Positions 9,892 through 20,990 of a DNA stretch of 64,000 bases are shown here, in pieces. The first letter of the stretch is position 1; every line of letters starts with the position of its first letter. Where the stretch lies: assembly GCA_021234155.1 (NCBI GenBank), contig JAJEKV010000035.1:10974407-11038406 (forward strand). The letters are read 5' to 3'. The notes under the pieces were generated by a model. It saw only the letters and a program-made list of their open reading frames with translations. It made no database searches and had not been told where the DNA came from. Made by a program: the position numbers and the translations under genes. The DNA is from Isoetes taiwanensis (taxonomy: Eukaryota > Streptophyta > Lycopodiopsida > Isoetales > Isoetaceae).

Positions 9892-10020
9892 TACAAACGG
9901 TCGTCTCTGTCTGCAAAACTAGCAGTCACGGTTAGTCAAAACAACCTGGAAACTCCAGATCAAGTTCTCTCGGCACAACTTCTCCACCCAACCGGGCTCT
10001 GATTTGCAAACATGGCAAGA
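9892..10020 (-). repeat. LTR of family A, segment 1
   Basis: This segment matches 60975-61102 (LTR of element B) with scattered differences, many at CAG/CTG positions. On the minus strand it is the 3' end of the 5' LTR next to the primer-binding site. Homology stops at 10020 where the pyruvate kinase-bearing insertion starts, and resumes near 12157. Confidence 0.85.
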
Positions 10021-10764
10021 ATATCTAGCATTATAACAGGGGGTTGCTTTTGTATTTTTGTACGTTTTTCCCTAAGGTTTTTATATGATTTCTTGGTGTA
10101 TTGTCGTGGATGTACTAATGCGTACATCTAGAGTGCGCATACACATTTCTTATTTTTTATGGCACTTGCCAATGGTTTAACCCCTTAAAAGAAAAAAAAA
10201 AAAAAAACCCGATTCATATTCATCGCATGCAAATCTGGAGAGGTTTTGCTTTAGGGTTTGCTTTAGGTTTTGCCGGAATTGCCATAGCCAGCACACCTCG
10301 GCATCAATCTCCAAAAAAAATTTCGAATTTTTTAGACTCCAACTCGTCTTTTAGGGAGGCCTGGGGATCTATTTCTTGATTACGTTCTCAAATAGTCAAT
10401 CTGCACTTGATTCAAGCAATCTGAGTTGAGATAATCCATTCCATCCCATCGCCTATGCCGCGTGCTGGTCCCGGGGCCCAACTTCTCATTACAAATCCTA
10501 TTTATGATTCGAGGCTTTTTGATCCCATCCGCCACCAGTAGCTCAAGACGGCAATTTCTCTCGCTATTTATCGTGATGGATCCACGTAGAACAAGAACAG
10601 AGAGAAAAAACGAATTTCTCTGCTATTGACGACTCTGGTATGTATGCATGTTCGCTTGCTTTATTAGGAAAGATCTCTTTTGCTAAATCATTGGCTGGAT
10701 GTCTGCTTCAGGTACATTTCCAGCCTGGGCCATATGGTGTTGAATTTTGTAAATGGTTGTGCAG

Positions 10765-11285
10765 GTCATGTTGGACACAAAAGGACCAGAGCTTTGGGTT
10801 ACCAATGAAGATGAAATTTCAATCACCCTAGAACAGGATGCGTTGGTAACTAACACCAGACACAGATAAGGAATTATCAGCAAGTGTGTTTGCATTGAGT
10901 TACCAAGATTTTGCAAGTGTAAGCAGACCTAAGTATGATTTAGATACGTTCATGTTATATACACTAACTACTCAAAGAAACTTGTGCAGACTGCATCAGT
11001 GGGTGATACAGTTTTTCTCGGTCAGTGTCTACAGGAAATGAGACAACCTCGGCATGGCTCTAGGTCGTATTGATCTTTTGTCATTTGTTTTAGTATTACT
11101 TGGACAATTGAATTTAGCAATAGCTTGATTTAGCCCCTATATAATTTTGCAGGTTTTTGGATAACATGCAAGGATGTTATTTGCAAGGCAAAAAACAGTG
11201 CAACACTCTCACAGGGAATCTATTCAGTGTTCATCCTACACAAGCCTGTATTGGCCTACCAACATTAACTGAAGACGACAAAAAG
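10765..11285 (+). pseudogene. Pyruvate kinase gene fragment with introns
   Basis: Three exons with canonical splice edges. Exon 10765-10918 starts VMLDTKGPELWV, the conserved pyruvate kinase MLDTKGPE block. Exon 10990-11063 encodes ASVGDTVFLGQ and, after a one-base shift, TGNETTSAWL. Exon 11153-11285 encodes AKNSATLS and then, in another frame, IGLPTLTEDDKK (LPTLTxKD block). Introns start GTAAGC at 10919 and GTCG at 11064 and end in CAG. Pyruvate kinase makes pyruvate and ATP from phosphoenolpyruvate and ADP. Only an internal part of the roughly 500-residue enzyme is present and exons carry frameshifts, so this is a captured pseudogene. Confidence 0.85.
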
Positions 11286-11653
11286 GTTGGAAGATGTTAC
11301 ATGCATCATATAAAGACTTGAATTGCTGCACTTTCATTTACTTACAAGAAAATGCATGTTGTTTGTTTTAAAGCTGTACTTTATCTATCTTCGTGTTCTT
11401 TCTTTTACTTGGAAAACATTAGTTTTCTTATAATGCATTAAGTGCTTCTAAATTTAGTTAATCATATATGCATTCCATGCAGATAATTTTGACATGAGGT
11501 TTGCGGAATTATGTTCATTTTGTTTCATTATCATATGCAAGAAACACAGAAGATATCAAAATGGTATATTTACAATCAACTTTGCTTCTTGTCTATGAGT
11601 TGTATTATGTGGGCTATTGGTGAAAGATCTATACATGATTTCTGTAGGCAAGA

Positions 11654-11760
11654 GCATTGCTCTTGGGGCTGTTTAGATCTACCGAATATGATAAGTCGTG
11701 CTCTTAATGCATGCAATGGGAAAACACTGTGCATTGCTCTTGGGGCTGTTTAGATCCACC
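11654..11760. repeat. Duplicated GGGGCTGTTTAGATC motif
   Basis: A 30-base block beginning GCATTGCTCTTGGGGCTG occurs at 11654-11683 and again at 11731-11760, 77 bases apart. GGGGCTGTTTAGATCC resembles terminal sequences of plant PIF/Harbinger- or hAT-type miniature elements, but I see no inverted partner. Confidence 0.4.
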
Positions 11761-11822
11761 CTATGATAAGTCATTTTCTCCCATTCGTTGAACGCTTTGT
11801 ATGGAACTAGATGTTTTCCCTA

Positions 11823-12090
11823 AGGGCCCGAAATTTTTTTTTTTTAATATAGCAACCAACAACTACCATTAACATTAACTTAAACCATTGCACAAGTGTT
11901 TCTAATGTTATTACATTCATAAGTGTTTGTAAAAATAGTACGTGAAGTTATGCCATCCTTAGTACCCAAACGCCTTTATTAGGGCTCGAAGCGCCCAATT
12001 TTTTTTTATTAATATAAACATATAGCACATTAACAACCAACACATCACTACAATCAACATTATTTAACATAAACCATTGCATTCAACACA
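11823..12090. repeat. AT-rich imperfect direct repeat
   Basis: Two stretches, about 11829-11900 and 12000-12090, share a T-run followed by AATATA, a CCAACA block and TTAAC.TAAACCATTGCA. They look like two partial copies of one short AT-rich repeat. No coding content. Confidence 0.4.
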
Positions 12091-12156
12091 TTTAAATTAA
12101 CATCCCCCTAAAACCCCCTTTGGTTTGGGTGCATATTCACACGGGGGGTTACGTAG

Positions 12157-12399
12157 GGCAATCAGACTTCTATCACATGCAAATACTTCCGGCTTCCATC
12201 TTATATCCTCTTCATACCTTTTCTAAAAGGCTTTGCCTTTATCTATTTTTACTCCAGCTGTCTAATTCGGCCATCTCAGGGCCTTTTCTGCTAAAAGTTA
12301 GCAGGTTCCGGGATGATCCCTGGATCTGCTCCGAGTCGGTAGTTCCATTTGCTGCTGGTCGCTACAGTTGTAGCGGCTTTTTTTCTTTAGTTTTTAACA
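12157..12399 (-). repeat. LTR of family A, segment 2, up to the Helitron insertion point
   Basis: Matches 61223-61469 of the LTR of element B (for example ACACTTCCGGCTTCCATC-type sequence near 12185 and TAGCGGC near 12371). Homology ends exactly at TTTTTAACA (12399), where the Helitron 3' terminus starts, and continues on the other side of the Helitron at 37790. Confidence 0.9.
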
Positions 12400-12426
12400 C
12401 TAGAAAATTGCCCACCGTTGGTGGGC
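12400..12426 (-). terminator. Helitron 3' terminus: hairpin plus CTAG
   Basis: Plus 12400-12403 is CTAG. Plus 12410-12416 GCCCACC and 12420-12426 GGTGGGC form a perfect 7-bp stem with a 3-base loop. In Helitrons this hairpin is the signal that ends rolling-circle transfer. Bases 12427-12764, between it and the RPA gene, contain no other gene I can support. Confidence 0.93.
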
Positions 12427-12764
12427 TTTATGTGTGATTAAACGAAAGCAATTGAGCGACTTTAATTTGTATATAATTTGTGACTCTAAGGTGATTGTAT
12501 GCTTGGTAGCAAGCAGGCGCTTTGCATTTTCCTTAGAGCTGGGTTGTAGGGTATAGGCAGTTGAAGTAGTTTAATTTGTATGTAATTTATGATTGTGAAT
12601 AGTGCTTGTTTTAGTGCCTTCCTATGTTGAAAGTGCAGAAGATTGAAATTCAAATTTAGTTAGAATGCAATTAGAATTCAAATTTACAAATTTGTACATG
12701 TATTATATCAAGAGTAGTTGAAGTAGGCAATTCTGATTGTATTTTTTTAGTATATGGTAAGATG

Positions 12765-15100
12765 TTATTTTGTAGTGTTTGCCGTTGATGTTAGCATTTG
12801 TATTTTGTTTATTAGATTCTTTGATTCGTTGGCATATTGTATGGGATGGACGTCTTGGATTGTAATTTTTTGTCGATCTTGATTCATGTAGTTGTCATGT
12901 TGTACAGACAGTCGAAATATGTATGGAATCCATTTCGCTTTTGCTAAAATATGTTGGTATAATTTGCCTTCATTATCCTGAAAGTAGATATTCAATTAGT
13001 TTTTGTTGTGAAATAGGTTTGTTGTATATGGTATTTGTTGTACCTGTGTTCTTATTTCATGCAATTCATTTGCATTGTATCCTAGAATTTTTTCTGCTTC
13101 ATCGTTGAAGGCGGTGGCCCAGGTTTCGCCAGTAGAGTCTATCAATTTTGCATAGAGAATATATCTGTAATATATGTTTGTTTAGAACGAAAGCTTCTTT
13201 GTTATATTTTTTAGAATTGATTAGTATTGACTAATTTTTACCTTTTAGAAATTGATGTTTTGATGTGGCAGGTTTGACACCATGTTGTCAATGTATCGGT
13301 CTGAACTTTTTTCTTGCAAGAGTTGCATGCAGTGTAGCACATTTGTTGGTCTGGATTTATGTAACTTATGGACGCTATGACAGTAAAGGTTTTAGCCTTT
13401 CATTTTACAATTAGAAGGTGTTAGTGTTGGAAGTATGGAATTGGATTTTAGTTTGTGTTGTTAGTTTACTTTTTGTTGTCCAACGTTGGCTAATGTGATG
13501 TCTGATATGAATGTGTGATTGTTTTGCTGTGTTCTTGAAATGTTGTGTGCTTGTTGTTTGCTCAAGCTTGCTGCCACTGGTGTGTATATTGCATTTTTAC
13601 CTTCTGTATCGTACCTGTATGTTGGAGAATGTTTTGGGTCAGTCATCATTTGGTCGGTAGCAATTGTTAGTGAGTTCATTGACTGACCAATTGCGTAATT
13701 CCAAGGTACATGGTATGTTAGGATTGAGTTGTATGATGCTGTTTGTTGTGCTTGATAATGACAAACCTGCGATTGAGAGTGGTGGTTAGAGTTTAGTTTG
13801 TCCAAATGTGTTTTATATTTCTTATGTGTATGTACCTTGAAAATTGTTAGCTCGTACGCGCGTAACTAACACTACTGGTGCTTCATGTATTGTTTCTTCT
13901 AGTTGTGTTGTTTCCATTGACGCTAGTTGGTTCCAAAGTGTGATGTTGACATTCTGTTTGCTACATATTGAAAATGAAGTACTATTGTCAATTGTTATTA
14001 TTTAGTTGTACTTTTAGAAATAATATGGATTCACCTTTGGTCGAGAATTGTAAGTTCACGTTTGGTCAGTTCTTTGTTGTCGATTTTTCTTTGAATGGTT
14101 TTTTTTGTTGATAGGTTGCATGCAATTCCAATGACGTCTGATGTGTACTTATACTATGTTAGTATTTGGTATTTGATTGATTTAATTTGTATGCCTTACC
14201 AAGGAGCTTGCCGTCGATGTGCTCTTTCAATTCATTTATCTTTGTGAAGTAATATGCAGTAGAAGAGTTGAAGTTTTCTGTTGTTGGTCGATTGATGCAT
14301 TCTTCTACTGTTGTATTGTTGTTTAGGTTAAGTTCATATTCGTTATTTACATTTGAATATCTTCTATTTGCTTTACGTATTGTTCCCTTTGATATGTAGT
14401 AGATCTAAAATTGAATGTAAAATATGTTGTCAATTTCTTATTGTAGATAATTGTAGCTATTTCATGTTGTTGATTATTGATTTGTCAGTGTTACCTTTCC
14501 TAGGTGGAATGTATCATATAGTCTCTTTGCTGTGTCATTGAACATTGTAGCTTGTATTTGGCTTTTCTGTTGATATGAAAGAAATGATTGAAGTGAATGT
14601 TAGCGATATGTATATATTTTATACTTACATTCTCATCCGTCAATTCAACATTGAAGACATTGCCGTATCCCTTTTCGTTGTTATATGTTCGTAATGGGCC
14701 TTTTGAGGTTACTTGTACTTGAATTGTCCAGTTTGAATCGTATGGATGTAATTGTATTATTGGTTTGATTTGCTTGTGGGTTGTGTTATTTTTAGTGTCG
14801 ACCATCATCGTTGAATTTGACGTAGAAGCTTCTGGAATATTGTCCGTAGAAGTATATTAGCTTTAGTTAGATGATTTGTATGTTTAAGAATGTACCTGTA
14901 TTTTGTTTTGTGTTTGTGGTTATGTTTGACTTGGATGTTGAAGGTTCTGCGAGATTTGATGTACTTTTTGGCTGGAATTCTGTTGTTTGAATGTGTGACG
15001 TTCGTGCTTGTCTAGTTGGTATATCTTGATTCGTAATGCTTGATGAAGATTTTGAAGCTTTTCGTGGTGAGTTTGTTGTGTTGTTTGTACGTTTTGTCAT
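12765..15100 (-). CDS. RPA70-like single-strand DNA-binding protein of the Helitron
   Basis: A multi-exon gene in the Helitron's orientation. A Ser/Thr/Lys-rich start (MTKRTNNTTNSPRK at 15100) is followed by exon about 14847-14629 with IKPIIQLHPYDSNWTIQVQV and GPLRTYNNEKGYG (OB-fold DBD-A). Next are 14566-14495 (QIQATMFNDTAKRLYDTF), 14404-14200 (IYYISKGTIRKANRRY ... NELKEHIDGKLLG, DBD-B), then DVIGIACNLSTKKT and NVNITLWNQLAS. GLSLSSTTNSIIQLNPNIP lies near 13700. A zinc ribbon TACNSCKKKV...WCQTC (about 13250-13340) and a C-terminal OB part (12765-12995) complete DBD-C. Donors such as GTAAGT at 14628 fit. Plant Helitrons often carry RPA, which would coat single-stranded DNA during rolling-circle replication. 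The exact intron set downstream of 14200 is inferred. Confidence 0.9.
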
Positions 15101-15317
15101 GTTTACTGTATTTTTATTAGAGTTTGTTAAGAACATTCATTTATTGTATGATTTTACAACTGATTTAAGATTATTTTTTCATTATATTTATTAGTTAGCT
15201 TATCTTGAGCTGATTGTTTGGCTTGTATAAAAAATATGCTTAAAAATAAATATTATATAATATTTGGTTATACAATTTGTTTTGCAAAATATTTTAGTTT
15301 TCTTTTTTTTTTTCCTT

Positions 15318-15731
15318 CTAAAGTATGTCATCGTGGTTGCTGCGATCTGTAGCATCTCTAACTAATCTCTCCAACATTGTAGTTCTTATTGATAATGCAT
15401 TTCCCAATAGTTTTCTCTTTGCATCATTTAATGCTGATTTGCATGCTATTTTTTGGCATTCAGTGGGTGGTCGGTTGACCCATTTCATCATCCTTGCACA
15501 TTCTTTGAAGGCCATTTGGACCTTCCTGATGCTTTGGTCCATTTCGGAGACGAAATCAGATAATTTTGATGTCATTTCATTGATTAGTAGTTCATGATCA
15601 ATGAATGTTTCTCCAGTAAATTTGTTGACGACTTGAATTCCGAAGTATTCATCTGGGCAAGGAGGCAGGGGCGGGTAGTGCTCTCCTGTGTATGGGTTGA
15701 TTTCAGTTGTTGCTGCGAGTTGATGATCCAT
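15318..15731 (-). CDS. Helitron accessory ORF of unknown function (137 aa)
   Basis: An open frame from MDHQLAATTEINPYTGEHYP to a stop at 15318, same strand as Rep-helicase and RPA, lying 220 bases upstream of the RPA start. It has a Pro-rich N-terminal part (YPPLPPCPDEYFGIQVV) and a helical C-terminal half with MDQSIRKVQMAFKECARMMK. I recognise no domain. It might be an upstream exon of the RPA transcript or a separate small protein. The clean frame in AT-rich DNA argues that it is coding. Confidence 0.5.
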   Translation of the reverse strand: MDHQLAATTEINPYTGEHYPPLPPCPDEYFGIQVVNKFTGETFIDHELLINEMTSKLSDFVSEMDQSIRKVQMAFKECARMMKWVNRPPTECQKIACKSALNDAKRKLLGNALSIRTTMLERLVRDATDRSNHDDIL

Positions 15732-15834
15732 AGCTACATTACAAAATGTGACAACGTCTTAGGAGTTGTGGCTTTGATTGTCAAAAAATGTAAATAAATT
15801 TTTGAAGGATTAATCGTTGAATAGGTTAAGGGAG

Positions 15835-16315
15835 TTATTCAATAGACCATGGAGATTTTAGATTATTTGATATTGTGCCTTGTAAGTTGACAGCATGTAG
15901 CTCCCAAGTGTCCGTAGTTGTGAATATAAATTGTTGACCATCTATTTGATCGTTGATGCACTTGTTTAGTTGATTTGTGATGGTGTTATTGGAACAAAGT
16001 ATTGTTGTCCGTAGATGAATGTCTGTTTTGTCCATGGTTCTGAATTACGTGTTGAATATGGATGAGATAAGTCGTTAAAGTATCGTTAAAGAAGAAAATC
16101 TAGTTGACAAATATTTGCATCGTTAATGTCGATGCAGCTAAGTTGTCATTTGCTTTGCCATTATTTAACTTTATTATGGTTGACATAATGGACCTTATTC
16201 CTAGAAACTTTTCCTCTGTATTATACACAAATCGTTGCGTTGTTCCATAGCCTGACTCATGATTTACAGAATAGTGTATGGCATTGATGTAGACGCATGT
16301 ATTTAGTCGCATCAT
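15835..16315 (-). CDS. Two small hypothetical ORFs in the Helitron
   Basis: Minus-strand frames 16100-16315 (71 aa, starting MMRLNTCVYINAIHYSV) and 15835-16035 (66 aa, starting MDKTDIHLRTTILCSNN) sit between Rep-helicase and RPA in the same orientation. They may be exons of one small gene. No family is recognised. The region 16120-16200 is partly repeated at 16340-16445 (shared block TAAGTTGTCATTTGCTTTGC), which argues for local duplication. Confidence 0.3.
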
Positions 16316-18956
16316 GATTGTATCGTATGTTCTAGGAGAGAATCTGCTAAGTTGTCATTTGCTTTGCCATTATTTAACTTTGTTGTGTTTGACACAATTG
16401 AGTTTATTGCTAGAAAGTTTTGTTCTATATTCTAGACAAATCGTTGCCCTGTTAGTGTTACGTTAGATGCAGTCAAGGCAAATCCTAAAAGTTTTAGCTA
16501 CAAAGGCATCAATAATGGGTAGATAATAGATGCATAGTTATGATTCCAATATGTATTTACTCCTATGCTAGAACCAAAATTTCATGGTTCCTATTATTTA
16601 TTCTTTAGGGCAGTCGTTTCAGTATCCTTGAATGGTTCTATTTTGCTTTGAGTATGGGCTGTTAAATTGAGATATCTTGAGCCTTGCCATTGGTTCATGT
16701 TGTTATTTATTTGTTGATGCCAAAACCAAAGGGCAAGCCATGTATTGAACATACCTTGTATCCAAGATCAACGAATGTCATATTATTCCAAGGGATGAAT
16801 AGTAGGGATTATAGGAAGGTGCGATACCATTGTATTCTTTTGAATTACGTCTCATACATTAATTTATAGTTTGTGCCTGTGGCCAAGAAGACAAAAGTTT
16901 CTTAATTTCATTGTTTTAGTTTTCTTTTTCCTTTTCTAAGCAATATGTCTAGGTGGCTGCAAATGCACCCTAGCTGGACATGATTGATGTATATTTGGTC
17001 TCATAGAACTCATTACACTGAGCAAATGGAGATATAGAATGGACGTATATGGAGATGGCTTTATGAATATTTAAAGCTTCATGCCATGGGCAATGCTCAA
17101 TTTTGTACAACTTTCTGAAAAAAAATACAGGCTTTATATATTCAGCACTGTTGAATTGTCGATTTTGTACAACTTTCTGAAAAAAAATACAGGCTTTATC
17201 TTTTTTTGGCCGTAGTAATCCACTCGTGCTGAGAAAAAGGTTCAGAAAAACTTACTGGTGCTCAAGGTTTGCCTTGCATTGTTAGAGAGCTTGGCAATGA
17301 AGGAGAATGGCAGAAAGCTCTTAAAATGGGCCTTCAGATCTTGTATGACATTCCGCTATCAGATTCAAAAGAAAAATATCTGATTAATGAAGGCTACACT
17401 GCAGATTAACAGAGAAGCAAGCCCTGATTTGAACCACAAAGGACAGGAGACACATGTAGGAGACACATGTTATCAGAAGCCATATAATAAATAATGGCCA
17501 ATTAAAAAATTTGAATTCCTTAACCACTGTTATCCCATCATACACTAACTAACCTGAGCACTGAATACATTCCACAAAATGTATATTTCTCAGAAGCTAA
17601 GATCTTGTTCAGCTGGACAAACTACTAAGCAGTCCATGATGAAGGAGTTTGAAGAGAAAATAGACAAACACAACAATCATTTGTTAGCCGTATCTTTCCT
17701 CTACCTTGCATGGCGATTAGAACACTTTTATTCACTGTAAGCAACAATACGAAGTTCAGCATTCTTTCAGGAGCTCTGACTGAAGTTTCCTTCCTTACAT
17801 GTGTCTTGCCTTAGAGTTTGCAGGATCTACCATTTCGTCGAAAGGTATCATTAGATGAAACAAATGCAGAACGCCTAGATTGGTTTACATAATGTACAAA
17901 AAAATCTGTACAAATGTTGGTTTGCATAGATGATAGAAACTGGGTAGACTTAACTCTGTGCACTATGCAGCTAGAATCCAGATCATAGAGGCATAGAATG
18001 ATTTATAGGCTAAAATAGGGATTGCACAGAGAGTTTGCGTGTAAGTATAAGCCTAATATTAAGTGGTTCAAACTGCGCGATTCAACTGCTATAGTGTTTT
18101 TAACGTTACCATTTCTACAGTCATTTTCTTTCTCTTTCCATTACCTTATTAATGTGCACATGTGTTATGGAGTTATTCAAAAAATCGAAATTGAACTTGA
18201 AGAGCTTAGTAAATATACTGGAATGACTTATTAAACTACAGTGGCGTAGAAGGACTACTGCTGCCTATATGAATCAAATGAAAATGCATTTTTTTTATTA
18301 AGGGCTCATAAACAACGGCTGGAGAGGAAAAGAATATGATGTTGAATCCGCACCTGAGATCAAAGAAGCTTTGAAATAGAGTCGACAGACATCGGAAGCG
18401 AATCTAGCCGGGAAGGGAATGGAAGCTGCTGAACAACTTCAGAGAAAAACACATTAGAGTCCCAAACAAATATGTCAAAGCTAAAAACTATTAGGAGGTA
18501 CGAAGTCACCTGTCGGAATAGAAGCTGTCGGAATAGAACGTGGTCGTAGAAATTTTGGAGTCTGTCGTGTTTAGGTCTAAAGGTCGTTGACGACGGTTCG
18601 TTTCCCAACTCGTATCGACCTTTGCCATGTCACATATCTTTACCCATTTGTAGCTAGCATATGAAAAGAATGTTGATTAAAAAGAATCTTCCATTATGGC
18701 ATGAAGTGTCTTAAATAATATGTGCCTTAGTAGACTCTTTCATTATGCTATCTTTTTTTTTTTTTTAATTGTCATCTATTTTCTTTAAACAGGAGTAGTA
18801 CATTGGTTCAAGAATTGGCCTTGCTTTTGTCTATTTGTGTCATTTGCGATTTTCACCTTCTTGAAATTGTACATTTTTTATATGTATACATGGAACCAAT
18901 ACTAAGGAATATATTTGAAAAGAAATGCAACTAACCTGGATTATGCCATGATGATT
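16316..18956. other. AT-rich Helitron interior with one exon-like fragment
   Basis: No complete gene. On the plus strand, 17268-17409 reads in one frame as LPCIVRELGNEGEWQKALKM, then GLQILYDIPLSDSKEKYLIN and a stop, a helical repeat-like sequence that may be part of a captured PPR/TPR-type gene. The block TTGTACAACTTTCTGAAAAA at about 17102 is repeated at 17167. The rest is simple AT-rich sequence. Confidence 0.4.
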
Positions 18957-20990
18957 TCAAGCGATTAGTGCTTCTTTGTATACAATGTTCGGCGTGAATA
19001 TCTTCTCGTTCTTTAATAGAGCACCTTGTTTTGCGGTTTCTTCGATACTAATTTTGACACCATTCATTGACGTGCATCTAGATAAAGCAACATATAATTG
19101 ACCATGTGTGAAGACTGGAGAAGGTAAATAGATGCCAACAGATTTCAATGATTGTCCTTGTGACTTGGAAATTGTCATTGAGAAAGCCAATCTTACAGGA
19201 AATTGTCTTCTGCTGAACGGTATCTGGCTGTCTGAAGGTGTCAAGTTTATTTTTGGTATTAGGACACGCGTTCCTTTGAATGTTCCAGTAATAATTTCTG
19301 CGTATAGAATTCTGTTTGTTGCTTGTATTACTTGCAATCGAGTGCCATTACATAGTCCACTTGCTGGATGCATGTTTCTAAGCAAGATTATTATCGACCG
19401 TTCTTTAATATTCAATTTGTGTGGTGGCATTCCTGTCGGTGTCAAATGGTTCAAAAACTCAATTGGGAAATCCCTAACATCATTTTGATCATCAGTTTCT
19501 AGAGTGTCAACACTGACGTATGTATGTAGGTTTCCATACATTCTTCCTAGTACTTTCTCATTCAACTTCAGTGTATCTTCATTTTTTGGTGCAAGAATTG
19601 CTTTCTCTAATATGTCATCCATGTGTTTGGGGTCAATGTTTTGCCCAAAGACTTCATCAATCAAATCAAATCTTGCAATGCATTCTTCAGGTAGGTGCAC
19701 AATATTTTCGTCCAACATTTGGTTTGTGTTCATTCGTAATCCATTGCCAATGTCCAACAGGTAATTTGACCATTCTTTTTCTCCAGGTAGAAGACGCATA
19801 TTTTCTGTTAGATTATAAGTTTTGAAATTCTTCCAAAGGATGTTACTTTTTACACATTTAGCAAGAATTTCTGTTTTGGAACCTCGTTTGACGACTGGTA
19901 GTTGTTGTCGAAAATCACCTCCAACAACCATGATGATTCCTCCGAATGGTCTTGGATCTTGTCGTATTTCCTTCAATATGGTGTCAACTGCTGTAAGTGC
20001 ATCTGTATGAGTCATACTAATTTCATCCCATACTATGACTTTTGTTGCTCTAATTATATCTGCTTGTCGACTTGTTCCACGTAATGCTGATGTAGATTCA
20101 GGGGTCAATTCCAAAGGTAATTTGAAGGTAGAGTGTACAGTATGTGCTCCTTTTAGTAATAAACTTGCTATGCCAGTCCATGCAACCGCCATAACGTCGA
20201 CTTCACGCCCTCGTAGTATGCTAATTATGGTGTTGAAGACAAATGTCTTTCCTGTACCTCCTGGGCCATCTATATTTATGCATGTACTATTGTCATTGTT
20301 GTTTTCGACGGCTAATAGTACAGTATCTATGATACATTTCTGTTCTGTATTCAACATCGCATATTTGACCTTCCCTTCATCTATCTCTTCATTGATATCA
20401 AATAGTATCTTGTCATCTGTAGTATGGTGTTCAATTAGTTTTGGCTCTGGTAGTTGGTACGCTTGACAGGAAGTACCATTTGCGAGGAATATATCATTTA
20501 TATATGTCAAACTTGCATTATGACCATCAACTTCTGGCATGTGGAGGTTGTAGTCTTCAGACATTTGTGACTTAAACTTGTTCCACAACTCAAGGGGATT
20601 TGAGGGTGGCCCATAAATGCATATGAAAGCAAATGTTTGACGTAATTGAGTAGGCATTTGAAAGCTAGCTGCATCTTCTAGAGTTCTTTCCCATTCTGCA
20701 TCATCGGCTAATAGACCAAGCTCATTAGCTGCTTGATGGAAATTGTCGCACTTCTTGTTATTAACAAATAGGATATCATTAAAGCTCGTCATTCCTGTTC
20801 TATGGAGTAATAGAAGTCGTAGATAGTATCTCTCTGTATCTCTTGGACTAACATTATACATTCTTGTAATCACCTTTGTTCTTGTCTCTCTTTGTTTCCA
20901 TGTTGTGTCTGTTTTATCAAATCTGTAATGTTGTGGTATTTCTGGATATGTGTACTTATGTGCTTGTATGTCAATTTTGTTCAACTCAAA
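18957..20990 (-). CDS. Helitron helicase (PIF1-type), C-terminal half of the transposase
   Basis: An open frame of about 675 residues. Walker A is GPGGTGKT (about residues 240-247, plus 20244-20267), then VIVWDEISMTH (Walker B), GGDFRQQLPVV, and late motifs SKSQGQSLKSVGIYL and YVALSRCTS, all typical of PIF1-like helicases fused to Helitron Rep. It would unwind DNA ahead of rolling-circle transfer. It is in the same frame as the Rep half: only one TGA codon (20993-20991) separates them, followed by FELNKIDIQA, which continues the family's usual linker. The frame has no ATG at its start, consistent with it being the continuation of Rep. Confidence 0.93.
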   Translation of the reverse strand, partial: FELNKIDIQAHKYTYPEIPQHYRFDKTDTTWKQRETRTKVITRMYNVSPRDTERYYLRLLLLHRTGMTSFNDILFVNNKKCDNFHQAANELGLLADDAEWERTLEDAASFQMPTQLRQTFAFICIYGPPSNPLELWNKFKSQMSEDYNLHMPEVDGHNASLTYINDIFLANGTSCQAYQLPEPKLIEHHTTDDKILFDINEEIDEGKVKYAMLNTEQKCIIDTVLLAVENNNDNSTCINIDGPGGTGKTFVFNTIISILRGREVDVMAVAWTGIASLLLKGAHTVHSTFKLPLELTPESTSALRGTSRQADIIRATKVIVWDEISMTHTDALTAVDTILKEIRQDPRPFGGIIMVVGGDFRQQLPVVKRGSKTEILAKCVKSNILWKNFKTYNLTENMRLLPGEKEWSNYLLDIGNGLRMNTNQMLDENIVHLPEECIARFDLIDEVFGQNIDPKHMDDILEKAILAPKNEDTLKLNEKVLGRMYGNLHTYVSVDTLETDDQNDVRDFPIEFLNHLTPTGMPPHKLNIKERSIIILLRNMHPASGLCNGTRLQVIQATNRILYAEIITGTFKGTRVLIPKINLTPSDSQIPFSRRQFPVRLAFSMTISKSQGQSLKSVGIYLPSPVFTHGQLYVALSRCTSMNGVKISIEETAKQGALLKNEKIFTPNIVYKEALIA

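Larger units (their letters stand above)
10021..12156 (+). other. Insertion/replacement inside the family-A LTR carrying captured gene exons
   Basis: Compared with the LTR at 61.0-61.3 kb, about 120 bp of LTR are replaced here by 2.1 kb of foreign DNA. It contains pyruvate kinase exons with introns (10765-11285), a repeated GGGGCTGTTTAGATC motif (11654-11760) and AT-rich partial repeats (11823-12090). I could not find clean terminal repeats or a target duplication, so the vehicle is unidentified. The part 10021-10764 has no recognisable gene. Confidence 0.6.
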
